DNA from: Puniceibacterium antarcticum | Lineage (GTDB): Bacteria > Pseudomonadota > Alphaproteobacteria > Rhodobacterales > Rhodobacteraceae | Direction: 5' to 3' | DNA length: 34,101 nt | Assembly: GCF_002760615.1 (NCBI RefSeq) | Contig: NZ_AWWI01000115.1 | Location: 1 to 34,101, forward strand | In this document: positions 22,622 through 30,644 of the stretch, in pieces | Position numbering within the stretch: the stretch's first letter is position 1 | Layout: the number at the start of each line of letters is the position of its first letter | Program-made: the position numbers and the translations under genes | The notes under the pieces: model-generated | Seen by the model: only the letters and a program-made list of their open reading frames with translations | Told to the model about the DNA's origin: nothing | The model's database searches: none

Positions 22622-24814
22622 TTAACGTGACAACACCGCAACACCACCTGCCTCCAGATCATGAATTTGGTAAAATCTTCTGTTTGCCTCAACAACCTTG
22701 AAAGGTACAGGTCGACCAAAGTAATATCCTTGTAGATAATCAACTCCAATTCCCCTTAGACAATCCGCGTCCTGAACAGTCTCAATGCCCTCAGCGATTA
22801 TCTCCAAATCCAATGATCGGGCGAGACCTACCATGGACGCAACCATTTGGGCATCTTTGTTGCTGTTGTAACTGGACCGGACAAAGGAACGATCAATTTT
22901 CAGAACGTCAAACTTAACTCGTTTTAGATATCCGATTGAGGAATAGCCGGTTCCAAAATCGTCCAGCGCTAGACTAAAGCCGCAGGCCCTGAGAACAGAT
23001 AGTTCTTTCGCGATCGTAATATCGTCGCGCAAGACGATCTGCTCTGTGACCTCCACCTCAATCCGACACGGGCGAATACCATATCCAGAAATACGGTTGG
23101 AGAACTCTTCTGCAAAGCCAGGTGTCATGAGTTGGGCAGGCGAGATATTGAGGTTGATCACTGTGTTGTCAACATTTTTGATGTCTTGGCAGACCAGATC
23201 GAGGAGCAACCAGCCCAACTGCAGGATAAGTCCGCTTGTCTCAGCAACATTGATGAACCTCTCAGGGTCAACCTGACCCAGTGTGGGGCAAGACCAGCGA
23301 GCCAGCGCTTCGTACCGGGAAGCCTGTGAAGGTTCGCGTGTGGAAACAATGGGCTGATAGTACATTTCAAACCCTGTACCGTCTACTAAAGCGCGGCGCA
23401 GTTCCACCTCGATCCGCTTGTAATCAAGATCAGCGGCTTTCATGTGGCTGTCGTAACGAACCACCTTCTGCGAACCGTGCGCCTTGGCGGAATACATGGC
23501 GCGATCTGCCCGTCTAAGAAGTTCGTCTTGATCCATGAAACGATATTCGCTTACGGCAAGCCCTTTGGAAGCTATGACTTCGAACATCACACCGTTACTT
23601 CGTATGGGGTCCGCAGATATCTCGATTATATGTCGGCATTTCTCATTAATTGTCGTTTCAAGTTCATCAGAACCGCAAATAGCGATAAAGAACTCATCCC
23701 CACCATAGCGCGATACGAACGTTGCATGGTCTGCCAACCGTCCCAGGCGTCGCGAGAATTCAATCAGGAACTCATCTCCTCCAATGTGCCCCACTGTATC
23801 GTTGATCTGCTTGAAACGGACCAGGTCTATGGCTATTATTGCGCAGTCCGCATCTGCTCGTTGGCACAGAAGGTCCAGATGTTCGCGTAGGGCAAACCGG
23901 TTTGGCAGATTGGTGAGCACATCGATTCTGGCCTTTCTGAATGAAATGGCTTCCTTATCGATCAGAACCTCGGCTTTGACGCGCAAGAGTCGCGCGGCAA
24001 AAAATGAGATCAGCATGAAAGCGAGACTGCCGCTGATCATGATCGGGAGCATATTCCAGAACAAAAGCGTACCCGGAGTCGGTGGCAACCATTGCAGCCA
24101 AGCGATGGGTTCGCCCGTGACACCGGACAGGGGGAAGCCAACCGCAACGGCAGACGGGCCGCCAACCACGATTTCTAGTCTTGAGATGGAGAATTCACGT
24201 TCTACTTCGGCTAGTCGCTTTTCAGATATAACTTTTCCGATGACGGCTATGGCTTCAGCTTCAAGATGGCTTCCCTCAAGCAGGTCATCATCTTCCGGCA
24301 AAAGGTACGATGCGCTGAACATCACCAACTTTCCGTCCCTCAGCTCAAAATAGTCGAGCGTCTCTCGTCGCGTAAAATCGAGCCGGAACACTCTAGACCG
24401 CAGTTCAGCTCGCGTTATAGGCGATAGCATTCCTTTCTGCGGGGTTAGACCAAGCTGCGCACTCCAGGACACGGGTGCATCAAATGGCCCATCGAAAAGC
24501 TCTGCATATTGGAATACATCGCCGCGATCCGCAGTGACACCATAGTTCGATGCCAACTTGGAATATTCGAGGTTCTTAGCATTCAAGTAAAGATCCGTCC
24601 AGTTATGGTAATCACTGGCGATGATAGAAACTTGGTCTTGGAAGGCTAAAATTCTTCCAGTCATACGATTTTTGGATTCTTCCGCAGCGTCAGCGTCCAT
24701 TTTATCCCTTATTGAGAAAAAGGAAAGCCAGACAACAGAAACCGACGCGAAAAGACAACCGGTTACCACGATTACTATCTGGCTCGGAAGTGTGTTTGGT
24801 TTCATTTTGCACAC
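22622..24814 (-). CDS. CHASE4-GGDEF-EAL cyclic-di-GMP signalling protein
   Basis: The product has 730 residues from a GTG start (an ATG three codons later is also possible). A first membrane helix (about 12-35) is followed by a periplasmic CHASE4-like sensor with D-Y-H-N-W-T-D-L-Y, then a second helix (about 255-280). The cytosolic diguanylate cyclase domain has R-Y-G-G-D-E-F. Oddly, a second G-G-D-E-F precedes it in G-H-I-G-G-D-E-F-L-I, where the family usually has A-G-D. The phosphodiesterase domain keeps E-A-L-A-R-W, N-x-S-x-x-Q, D-D-F-G-T-G-Y-S-S, K-I-D-R-S-F-V and E-G-I-E-T, so both activities look intact. It overlaps the SET-domain gene by 13 bases. Confidence 0.93.
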   Translation of the reverse strand: MCKMKPNTLPSQIVIVVTGCLFASVSVVWLSFFSIRDKMDADAAEESKNRMTGRILAFQDQVSIIASDYHNWTDLYLNAKNLEYSKLASNYGVTADRGDVFQYAELFDGPFDAPVSWSAQLGLTPQKGMLSPITRAELRSRVFRLDFTRRETLDYFELRDGKLVMFSASYLLPEDDDLLEGSHLEAEAIAVIGKVISEKRLAEVEREFSISRLEIVVGGPSAVAVGFPLSGVTGEPIAWLQWLPPTPGTLLFWNMLPIMISGSLAFMLISFFAARLLRVKAEVLIDKEAISFRKARIDVLTNLPNRFALREHLDLLCQRADADCAIIAIDLVRFKQINDTVGHIGGDEFLIEFSRRLGRLADHATFVSRYGGDEFFIAICGSDELETTINEKCRHIIEISADPIRSNGVMFEVIASKGLAVSEYRFMDQDELLRRADRAMYSAKAHGSQKVVRYDSHMKAADLDYKRIEVELRRALVDGTGFEMYYQPIVSTREPSQASRYEALARWSCPTLGQVDPERFINVAETSGLILQLGWLLLDLVCQDIKNVDNTVINLNISPAQLMTPGFAEEFSNRISGYGIRPCRIEVEVTEQIVLRDDITIAKELSVLRACGFSLALDDFGTGYSSIGYLKRVKFDVLKIDRSFVRSSYNSNKDAQMVASMVGLARSLDLEIIAEGIETVQDADCLRGIGVDYLQGYYFGRPVPFKVVEANRRFYQIHDLEAGGVAVLSR

Positions 24815-25197
24815 GTTGAGAGTTTAGGTTTTTTCGCCATAAATCCTAAAACACAGACGTCAAAATAGCTGCATGTAAGTTCAGTACCGGCCACAATGTC
24901 GAAAGCCGCCTTCATCTCGTTACCGAAGTCGAGCAGACTTGGTGCGTCACTGTGATTCATGAACATGTCGCCGTCGTTTCCCAGGCGAAATACGCCTAAA
25001 TGTTCGATGTATTCGGCGTGGTGCAGGATGAGATCCAAATCTTCCTGCGACAACCGGTCGATCAGTGCCGCCGGTATTTCAACATCGAAGTTAGGGTCAA
25101 ATCGCCAGACCACATCTCCAGCCCGGATCGGTTCATGCGTGAACACACCCAAGCCATGAATCATGCTGCGGCCCACGTAATGGTTTACGAGAAGCAT
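24802..25197 (-). CDS. SET-domain protein (putative protein lysine methyltransferase)
   Basis: The 131-residue product is a minimal SET domain. G-L-G-V-F-T lies near residues 15-20, the conserved M-N-H-S-D-A-P-S near 80-87, and the closing G-T-E-L-T-C-S-Y-F-D near 104-113, equivalent to the family G-E-E-L-x-x-D-Y. SET enzymes transfer methyl from S-adenosylmethionine to protein lysines; bacterial targets are mostly unknown. A final Cys-containing tail resembles a post-SET end. The gene precedes and overlaps the c-di-GMP protein gene by 13 bases, implying co-translation. An AAGGTAG ribosome site precedes the ATG. Confidence 0.85.
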   Translation of the reverse strand: MLLVNHYVGRSMIHGLGVFTHEPIRAGDVVWRFDPNFDVEIPAALIDRLSQEDLDLILHHAEYIEHLGVFRLGNDGDMFMNHSDAPSLLDFGNEMKAAFDIVAGTELTCSYFDVCVLGFMAKKPKLSTCAK

Positions 25198-25233
25198 ATT
25201 GCTACCTTGATGGTTAATTTTTAATTGATGGCC

Positions 25234-25560
25234 TTAACCATCAGATTCCATTAGAAAAACTGAGATCAGAGCTGCGCTGATTCCAAGGGCCTGACGAAGA
25301 GAAATACTTTCTCCAAAGAAAGCATATCCCACTCCGGTCAGGGCGAGAATCGTCGTTGAACTATAAATCACAGCGATCTGGGCAAGGTTGTGGTTTTGCA
25401 TAAGAAGCATCCAACCGTAGGCGGTAGAGGCATAAAGAAGTACCCCACCAATGAACCAGTAGGATGACAAGGGCGCGCTTTTCATTGATGCATGTTTTAG
25501 CGCATAGTCGCCAAACACCGTGAACGCCACAACTCCTGCAAGGATCAGATAGGAACGCAC
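25234..25560 (-). CDS. Small multidrug-resistance-like four-helix membrane protein
   Basis: The 108-residue product has four hydrophobic helices and the length and spacing of SMR/EmrE-like proteins (drug/metabolite transporter superfamily). The hallmark membrane Glu at position 14 of EmrE is replaced by Thr here (F-T-V-F-G-D), with an Asp at residue 18 instead, so drug-proton exchange of the EmrE kind is doubtful. It may be a lipid or sugar-phosphate flippase-type SMR relative (like ArnE/F), or work as half of a pair. It lies 37 bases upstream of the SET gene on the same strand and may be co-transcribed. Confidence 0.75.
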   Translation of the reverse strand: MRSYLILAGVVAFTVFGDYALKHASMKSAPLSSYWFIGGVLLYASTAYGWMLLMQNHNLAQIAVIYSSTTILALTGVGYAFFGESISLRQALGISAALISVFLMESDG

Positions 25561-25888
25561 TTATGGTTACTCCTACTACCGTTCACATTCATACTCTGGT
25601 TTCAGAAAATACGCTTTAAAAGTGTCGTTACTTTTAACAAGCGGCTGAAAAACTGCGGCTCGACAGTGATTTGAAAGAATAATTGGCAGCACTCGGGCCA
25701 AAGAGGCTTTGTTTATGGCGTGGATGGGCATTCTTGAACAGCTCTGACCCGAGAAGATTCACATTGTTAATCCACGCGGTGTTGTCACGTTAACGGGCTT
25801 GAGGTTGCCGGTTCTTTGATCTGGGCGTTGGAACGGAGAAACGGTTTCGGGTCACCGAGAGGATGGAAATCACCTCAGGACAGTTAAT
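25561..25888. other. Intergenic region upstream of the SMR-like gene
   Basis: These 328 bases hold no supported gene. The first hundred bases are AT-rich and include TTTAAAAGTG-TCG-TTACTTTTAA, an imperfect dyad near 25615-25640 that may belong to the promoter of the SMR-like, SET and GGDEF-EAL genes. The remainder leads into a broken oxidoreductase gene. Confidence 0.3.
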
Positions 25889-26342
25889 ATGACAACATCC
25901 GAGATGCTGCGCGCCTACCTCCCCGGCTGCGCCAATTGGCACCTGTCCCAGACCGGCCCACAGATCGGTGTGCGCGGAAGCCGCCACCGCGTTTGCGCTA
26001 CGAAATGACGGCGCGGGATCTTGCCGCCGGTCATCAACGCCCCGACAGCGTCGCCCGCGCCGCTTGGTCGGCCTGGCCGCACACCGAGGCGGGAAAACTG
26101 GTCTATGGTCCGACGGCGGCCTTGGCTATGCATCGATCCCGCTCTACAGCCTGCGCGTGCGCGGGCTTGAGAATCTGCTGCGCCGTATCATTGGCGCGGC
26201 CCAGGTCGCCTACGGCTCGGTCCGGCCGATGGGAACGGCGTTCGCCACGGGCCATCCCGCAGGCCTCGCCGCCGTGGCGGAGGATCTGGCGACCGGTGAA
26301 GCGATCGACGCCACTGTGTGCCGTCTCGGCGGGATGACCTGA
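25889..26342 (+). pseudogene. C-terminal part of an FAD-dependent oxidoreductase, two frameshifts
   Basis: Three plus-strand frames join into one protein like the end of FAD_oxidored-type enzymes. Frame one (from ATG 25889) gives Y-L-P-G-C-A-N-W-H-L-S-Q-T-G-P-Q-I-G-V-R-G-S-R. Frame two gives R-Y-E-M-T-A-R-D-L-A-A-G-H-Q-R-P-D-S-V-A. Frame three gives G-L-G-Y-A-S-I-P-L-Y-S-L-R, G-L-E-N-L-L, R-I-I-G-A-A-Q-V-A-Y-G-S-V-R and G-T-A-F-A-T-G-H-P-A-G, the flavin-binding end. Shifts lie near 25990 and 26115. The N-terminal FAD-binding half is missing. This is a decayed fragment, probably of an imported or duplicated gene. Confidence 0.78.
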
Positions 26343-26386
26343 GGCGACATCTGCCTTTTCATGAGCCCGCCACGCAAGTACGAAAA

Positions 26387-26417
26387 CGCCCGGCGCTGCT
26401 GAATGCAACGCCGGGCG
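26387..26417 (-). terminator. Rho-independent terminator of the TRAP operon
   Basis: CGCCCGGCG (26387-26395) pairs perfectly with CGCCGGGCG (26409-26417) around a 13-base loop. On the minus strand it is followed by TTTTCG, and it begins about 30 bases after the stop of the solute-binding protein gene. Confidence 0.88.
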
Positions 26418-26446
26418 GCTTACGTTCAAATCGCTTCAGTCGGTGA

Positions 26447-27460
26447 TTATTGGGCCGCGCGCTGCTTCTTCAGCTCCGCCTGCACGTCGTCGACAATATC
26501 CGCTCCGATCTCGTCCTTGTGCTTTTCATAGACCACTTGGGATTTCTCCAGCATCGCGTCCTGATCTGCGGGGGCGATGGTGTTGTACTTCAGGCCCGCC
26601 TTTTCCATTTTCTCCAGCGATTCCTTGTTCAGCTCCTGGATCGCCTCGCGCTCGACATCGCGGCCGACCGTGGTGCAATCCCGCAGGGCCTGCTGTTCTT
26701 CAGGCGTATAGCTGTTGAAGATCGCCTTGGAGAACAGGAACAGGAACGGTGTATAGGCGTGCTTGGTCTCGCTCAGATAGGACTGCACCTCATAAAACTT
26801 GGACGTGTCGATGGTCACATAAGGGTTTTCCTGCGCGTCGATCGCCTTGGTTTCCAGCGCCGAGAAGACCTCGCCAAAGGACATCGGGGTCGCATTTGCA
26901 CCGAAGTTGTCGAAGGTGTCGAGAAAGATGTTGTTCTGCATGACACGCACCTTCATGCCCTCGAAATCCTCCCAGGTCTTGATCGGGCGTTGGGAGTTCG
27001 ACATGTTGCGGAAGCCGTTTTCCCAGTAGCCGAGGTTGACCAGCCCGACCGCGTCCAGCTTTTCGTTCAGCGTGTCACCGAAGGGGCCGTCCATGATGGT
27101 ATAGGCTTCCTGCGGCGTGCGGAACAGAAACGGCAGATCGAAGACACCAAGCGCCGGAACCATCCCCACCAGCGGCGAGGAAGAGGTCAAGACCGCCTCT
27201 TGCAGACCGCTGCGTACCGCCTGGGTGGCCTGCAGATCGCCGCCGAGAGAGCCGCCCCAGAAGCCCTGCATCTTCATCTTGCCGCCGGTCTTTTCGTCAA
27301 GGCAGACCTGCATCGCCTTCATGCCGGTGCTGTTGGGGTGGTCTTCGTTGACGCCGTTGGACACGCGGAAGGTGCGCTCCTTGAAATCGGCCATGGCCGG
27401 GCTTGCGGCGGCTAGTGCAGTCGTCACGCAAAGCGCGGCTTTCAGTGCGAAATGTTTCAT
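26447..27460 (-). CDS. dctP: TRAP transporter solute-binding protein (DctP family)
   Basis: The 337-residue product has a classic signal peptide (K-H-F-A-L-K-A-A-L, cleaved after A-M-A near residue 24). The family pattern follows: G-M-K-V-R-V-M with the substrate carboxylate-binding Arg, G-A-N-A-T-P-M-S-F-G-E-V-F-S-A-L-E-T-K-A-I-D-A-Q-E-N-P, and Y-L-S-E-T-K-H. It captures an organic acid in the periplasm and delivers it to DctQM. The neighbouring sugar-acid enzymes suggest an aldonic or related acid as substrate. A GAGGAGGAG ribosome site precedes the ATG. It is the last gene before a strong terminator. Confidence 0.95.
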   Translation of the reverse strand: MKHFALKAALCVTTALAAASPAMADFKERTFRVSNGVNEDHPNSTGMKAMQVCLDEKTGGKMKMQGFWGGSLGGDLQATQAVRSGLQEAVLTSSSPLVGMVPALGVFDLPFLFRTPQEAYTIMDGPFGDTLNEKLDAVGLVNLGYWENGFRNMSNSQRPIKTWEDFEGMKVRVMQNNIFLDTFDNFGANATPMSFGEVFSALETKAIDAQENPYVTIDTSKFYEVQSYLSETKHAYTPFLFLFSKAIFNSYTPEEQQALRDCTTVGRDVEREAIQELNKESLEKMEKAGLKYNTIAPADQDAMLEKSQVVYEKHKDEIGADIVDDVQAELKKQRAAQ

Positions 27461-27489
27461 GGTGTCTCCTCCTCGAGAACAGTTGTCGT

Positions 27490-28767
27490 TTAGTAAAACC
27501 AGTGCGCCGGAACGATGATGATCTGTGGAAACAGGACCAGCAGAAGGATCACGAGGACCTGCGCAAGCAGGAAGGGTCCGACGCCGCGGATCACCTGGCC
27601 AAGCGGCACGCGACCGACGCTGCTGACCACGTTCAGCACGACACCGATGGGGGGTGTCAGCAGGCCGATGCAGCAGTTGATGATGAACATGACCCCGAAG
27701 TAGACCGGATCTATGCCCGCCTTGGTGATGATCGGCATCAGCACCGGCGTCAGGATCAGGATGGTCGGCGTCAGATCCAGCGCCGTGCCGACGATCAGGA
27801 TCAGCACCATGATCGCCAGCATCAGCAGCTTTGGCCGGTCGATCAGCGGCTCGATATAGCCCGCAACTTCGTTCGGGATATTGGCTGCCGTTATAAGCCA
27901 GGCCGAAACCAGCGCCGCGCAGACCAGGAACATGATTGCCGCCGTGGTGCGCGCTGCAGAAATCAGCACGTCCGGCAGATCAGCAAGCTTCAGCTCGCGG
28001 TAGACGAACAGGCCCACGAACAGCGCATAGAATGCTGCGATTACGGCCGCCTCAGTTGGCGTAACGATGCCCATCTTGATGCCGCCGAGAATGATGATCG
28101 GCATGCCGAGCGCCCAGATCGCCTTGGCCGAGGCCTGGCCCCGCTCGGACCAGCCGGCGCGTGGCAGCGTCTCGACCTTGTCATTCCGCGCCACGATCAT
28201 CCAGGTGATGATCAGCACGACCCCCATCAGCACGCCCGGCACGATCCCCGCCATGAACAGCTTCGAGATCGAGACGTTGGCCGCCACGCCGAAGATGATG
28301 AAGGCCATTGAGGGCGGGATCACCGGGGCAATCACCCCGCCCGCTGCAATCAGCCCGGCGGAGCGCGGCAAGTTGTAGCCCGCTCGCGCCATCATCGGGA
28401 TCAGGATCGCCGCCAGCGCCGCCGTATCCGCCGCTGCCGAGCCCGAGATCGAGGCCATGATGACCGCTGCGATGATCGCGACCAGCCCCAGACCGCCCCG
28501 GATATGGCCGACGCAGGTGATGGCAAATTCTATGATGCGTTTGGACAGGCCGCCCGCATTCATCAGCTCGCCCGCCAGAATGAAGAACGGGATCGCCAGA
28601 AGGGTGAAGGTATCCGCGCCGATCAGCATGTTCTGTGCGATGATCTGCGTGTTGTACATATCCATGTAGGACATCAGCACAATGCCGCAGAAGATCAGGG
28701 AAAAGGCCACCGGCACTCCGATTGCCATCGCGCCCAGCAGCGCTGCGATAAAGACTAGAAGTGTCAT
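27490..28767 (-). CDS. dctM: TRAP transporter large permease (DctM family)
   Basis: The 425-residue product has about 12 hydrophobic segments, as for DctM, the sodium-coupled channel subunit. Typical stretches are G-V-P-V-A-F-S-L near the N-terminus, the conserved S-I-S-G-S-A-A-A-D-T-A-A-L near 108-120, I-P-P-S-M near 170 and T-P-T-E-A-A-V-I-A near 231-239. A late T-P-P-I-G motif completes the second repeat. It acts in the inner membrane with DctQ and DctP. Its ATG overlaps the DctQ stop by 4 bases. Confidence 0.95.
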   Translation of the reverse strand: MTLLVFIAALLGAMAIGVPVAFSLIFCGIVLMSYMDMYNTQIIAQNMLIGADTFTLLAIPFFILAGELMNAGGLSKRIIEFAITCVGHIRGGLGLVAIIAAVIMASISGSAAADTAALAAILIPMMARAGYNLPRSAGLIAAGGVIAPVIPPSMAFIIFGVAANVSISKLFMAGIVPGVLMGVVLIITWMIVARNDKVETLPRAGWSERGQASAKAIWALGMPIIILGGIKMGIVTPTEAAVIAAFYALFVGLFVYRELKLADLPDVLISAARTTAAIMFLVCAALVSAWLITAANIPNEVAGYIEPLIDRPKLLMLAIMVLILIVGTALDLTPTILILTPVLMPIITKAGIDPVYFGVMFIINCCIGLLTPPIGVVLNVVSSVGRVPLGQVIRGVGPFLLAQVLVILLLVLFPQIIIVPAHWFY

Positions 28768-29336
28768 TTGCCGTGCTCCCTCACGTCCGGGGCCCGCAGG
28801 TCAGAATTGTCATCGGGAAGGGTGTCAAGGATATCCATCTCGCCGCAGAAGGCGCCCAGCTCGGCCTCGGTCATGCGACCGGTCAGCAATCGGAACAGCC
28901 GCTCCAGCGTGATCAGGATGATGCCCACGCCGGCAAACAGCCCGATCCCATAGACCCAGGCCATCGACAGGCCCGAGACAGGTGCATCCATGCTGGCGTT
29001 GATCGGAAGCTGCTTCCACGTGCCGATCGTCAGCACGGCGGCGCAGCCCACGATCATCACGTCCGACAGCCCCATCAGGAAAAGCCGGCCGCCTCGGCCA
29101 AACAGGCTGACCACGGTTTCCATACCCATGTGCTGGCGATGATGGTGCACGACGACCGCACCGATGAAGGTCAGCCAGACGAAGCCGAAGCGCGACAGCT
29201 CGTCCGACATCGCGAAGCCGGAGTTCATGGTGTAGCGCATGACGACATTGACGAAGACCATGATGGCCATTGCCGCCAGCAACAGCCCGAGTACGATGTC
29301 GAGCAGGCGGTAAAAGAGATCTGAAATCCGTTTCAC
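28764..29336 (-). CDS. dctQ: TRAP transporter small permease (DctQ family)
   Basis: The product has 190 residues from a GTG at 29336, which directly follows the upstream stop and has AGGA six bases before it; a TTG at 29354 inside the upstream gene gives 196 residues. Four membrane helices are visible, with N-V-V-M-R-Y near residue 37, a conserved DctQ feature, and F-V-W-L-T-F-I-G-A-V-V near 53-63. DctQ anchors and assists the DctM channel. The C-terminal tail of about 45 residues (D-I-L-D-T-L-P-D-D-N-S) is longer than in many DctQ proteins. Confidence 0.92.
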   Translation of the reverse strand: MKRISDLFYRLLDIVLGLLLAAMAIMVFVNVVMRYTMNSGFAMSDELSRFGFVWLTFIGAVVVHHHRQHMGMETVVSLFGRGGRLFLMGLSDVMIVGCAAVLTIGTWKQLPINASMDAPVSGLSMAWVYGIGLFAGVGIILITLERLFRLLTGRMTEAELGAFCGEMDILDTLPDDNSDLRAPDVREHGK

Positions 29337-29337
29337 G

Positions 29338-30504
29338 TTAAATCCTGTCGCCAAGGCCGCGCGCGATCAGGTTGCGCATCAGCGCACCGATCCCGAACTG
29401 CCATTCAGGGCAGCGATCCGTGCGCTCCACCCAGTTCACCAGCGTTCCCAGACGCGGCGATGCGATCTCGACCCGGTCGCCGGTCTCATGGGTGAAGCCC
29501 TGTCCCTCGCCACGGCGGTCCTTGACCGGCGCGAACATGGTGCCCAGAAACAGCACTGCCCCGTCGGGGTACTGGTGAGACCGGTTCAGCATCTGCCCGA
29601 CCAGATCGTCGGGCGTGCGGCTGATCGCCTGCATCGGGCTTTCGCCGGTCATGACAAAGCCGTCCTCGCCCTCGACCCGCAGCGATACAGTGGCGTTTTC
29701 CAGATCCGACTTGGTGAACTGCGCATCGAACAGCCGGATGAACGGGCCGATCGCGCAGGAGGCGTTGTTGTCCTTGGCCTTGCCCAGCAGCAGCGCCGAG
29801 CGTCCCTCGACATCACGCAAGTTGACGTCATTGCCGAGTGTCGCCCCAAGGATCGTTCCGTCCGAGCGCACGACCAGCACGATCTCGGGTTCGGGGTTGT
29901 TCCATTCGGAAATCGGGTGGATGCCGACGCGATCGCCACATCCCACCGCTGACATCGGCTGCGCCTTGGTGAAGATCTCCGCATCCGGACCGATGCCGAC
30001 CTCGAGGTATTGCGACCACAGGTTCATGTCCTGCAGCAGCGCCTTGATCTCACGTGATTTCTCGGACCCAGCACGGACACCGCGCAGGCTTTCCCCGATG
30101 ACCGGCGCCAGCCGTGCGCGCACCTCATTGGCGCGGGCACTGTCGCCGCGGGCCTGTTCCTCGATCACGCGTTCCAGCATGCTGTCGGCGAAGGTCACGC
30201 CCGCCGCCTTGATTGCCTGCAGATCGACAGGGGCCAGAAGATGCCCGGCGCTGCCGTCCAGAAACGATTCGAGCGGGCCAAGGTCGGGTAGGTCAGTGCT
30301 GGCAAGGATCGCGGTCAGATCGTCCCGCTCCAGCAGCCCAGAAATTGTGGCCGCAGCCCCGCTCAGATCGAAGACATGGCCCTGCCTCAGGAGGACGGGG
30401 CAGGGCCCGGCCTGCGTCTCTGACCACACCCGGCCCAGAAGGGCCGCGTCGCTCGCGTCCTGTGGCAAAATGGCGGATGCCTGCAATGATGGCGATGATA
30501 CCAA
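29338..30504 (-). CDS. FAH-family sugar-acid dehydratase (2-keto-3-deoxy-pentonate dehydratase-like)
   Basis: The 388-residue product resembles Caulobacter XylX-type proteins, which dehydrate 2-keto-3-deoxy-xylonate in the fumarylacetoacetate hydrolase fold. Typical segments are K-A-A-G-V-T-F-A-D-S-M-L-E-R-V-I-E-E, W-S-Q-Y-L-E-V-G-I-G-P-D-A-E-I-F-T-K, W-N-N-P-E-P-E-I-V (metal-ligand glutamates), G-N-D-V-N-L-R-D and H-Q-Y-P-D-G. The exact substrate is not certain. Translation begins at a TTG, supported by GAGGAGGGG six bases upstream. It is the first gene of the TRAP operon, so enzyme and importer are co-expressed. Confidence 0.85.
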   Translation of the reverse strand: MVSSPSLQASAILPQDASDAALLGRVWSETQAGPCPVLLRQGHVFDLSGAAATISGLLERDDLTAILASTDLPDLGPLESFLDGSAGHLLAPVDLQAIKAAGVTFADSMLERVIEEQARGDSARANEVRARLAPVIGESLRGVRAGSEKSREIKALLQDMNLWSQYLEVGIGPDAEIFTKAQPMSAVGCGDRVGIHPISEWNNPEPEIVLVVRSDGTILGATLGNDVNLRDVEGRSALLLGKAKDNNASCAIGPFIRLFDAQFTKSDLENATVSLRVEGEDGFVMTGESPMQAISRTPDDLVGQMLNRSHQYPDGAVLFLGTMFAPVKDRRGEGQGFTHETGDRVEIASPRLGTLVNWVERTDRCPEWQFGIGALMRNLIARGLGDRI

Positions 30505-30559
30505 AACGTCCCCTCCTCAAGTCACGTCACGACGCTCTCCTGCGTCGGATCATCCAACA

Positions 30560-30570
30560 TTGTCAGACAA
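30560..30570. promoter_or_regulatory. GntR/FadR-type operator upstream of the TRAP operon
   Basis: TTGTCAGACAA is a perfect dyad matching the T-N-G-T-N3-A-C-N-A pattern of FadR-type GntR regulators. It lies 56 bases upstream of the dehydratase start and near the end of the adjacent FadR-type gene. A 10 of 11 match is found at 32863-32873. Confidence 0.65.
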
Positions 30571-30621
30571 CCGTATGACATGACCTTAATCGAGGGGGCG
30601 GCAAAGTGTCTACAGCAAACC

Positions 30622-30635
30622 TGCGATTGATCGCA
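30622..30635 (-). terminator. Short hairpin after the FadR-type gene
   Basis: TGCGA (30622-30626) pairs with TCGCA (30631-30635) around four bases, 10 bases after the stop of the FadR-type regulator gene on the minus strand. The tail is only weakly T-rich. It may be a small terminator or another protein site. Confidence 0.3.
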
Positions 30636-30644
30636 TGCAACGCC

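Noticed and set aside
25615-25640. Possible CRISPR or tandem repeat in the AT-rich intergenic part
   Set aside because: Only a single imperfect dyad is present, with no repeated units or spacers.
26450-27415. A 321-codon plus-strand frame opposite the solute-binding protein gene
   Set aside because: The minus-strand protein has a signal peptide, family motifs, a ribosome site and a terminator. The plus-strand frame has none of these.
27403-28311. A 302-codon plus-strand frame rich in His, Asp, Gln and Arg opposite dctP and dctM
   Set aside because: Its composition is what an antisense reading of hydrophobic membrane helices gives. The minus-strand genes are unmistakable.
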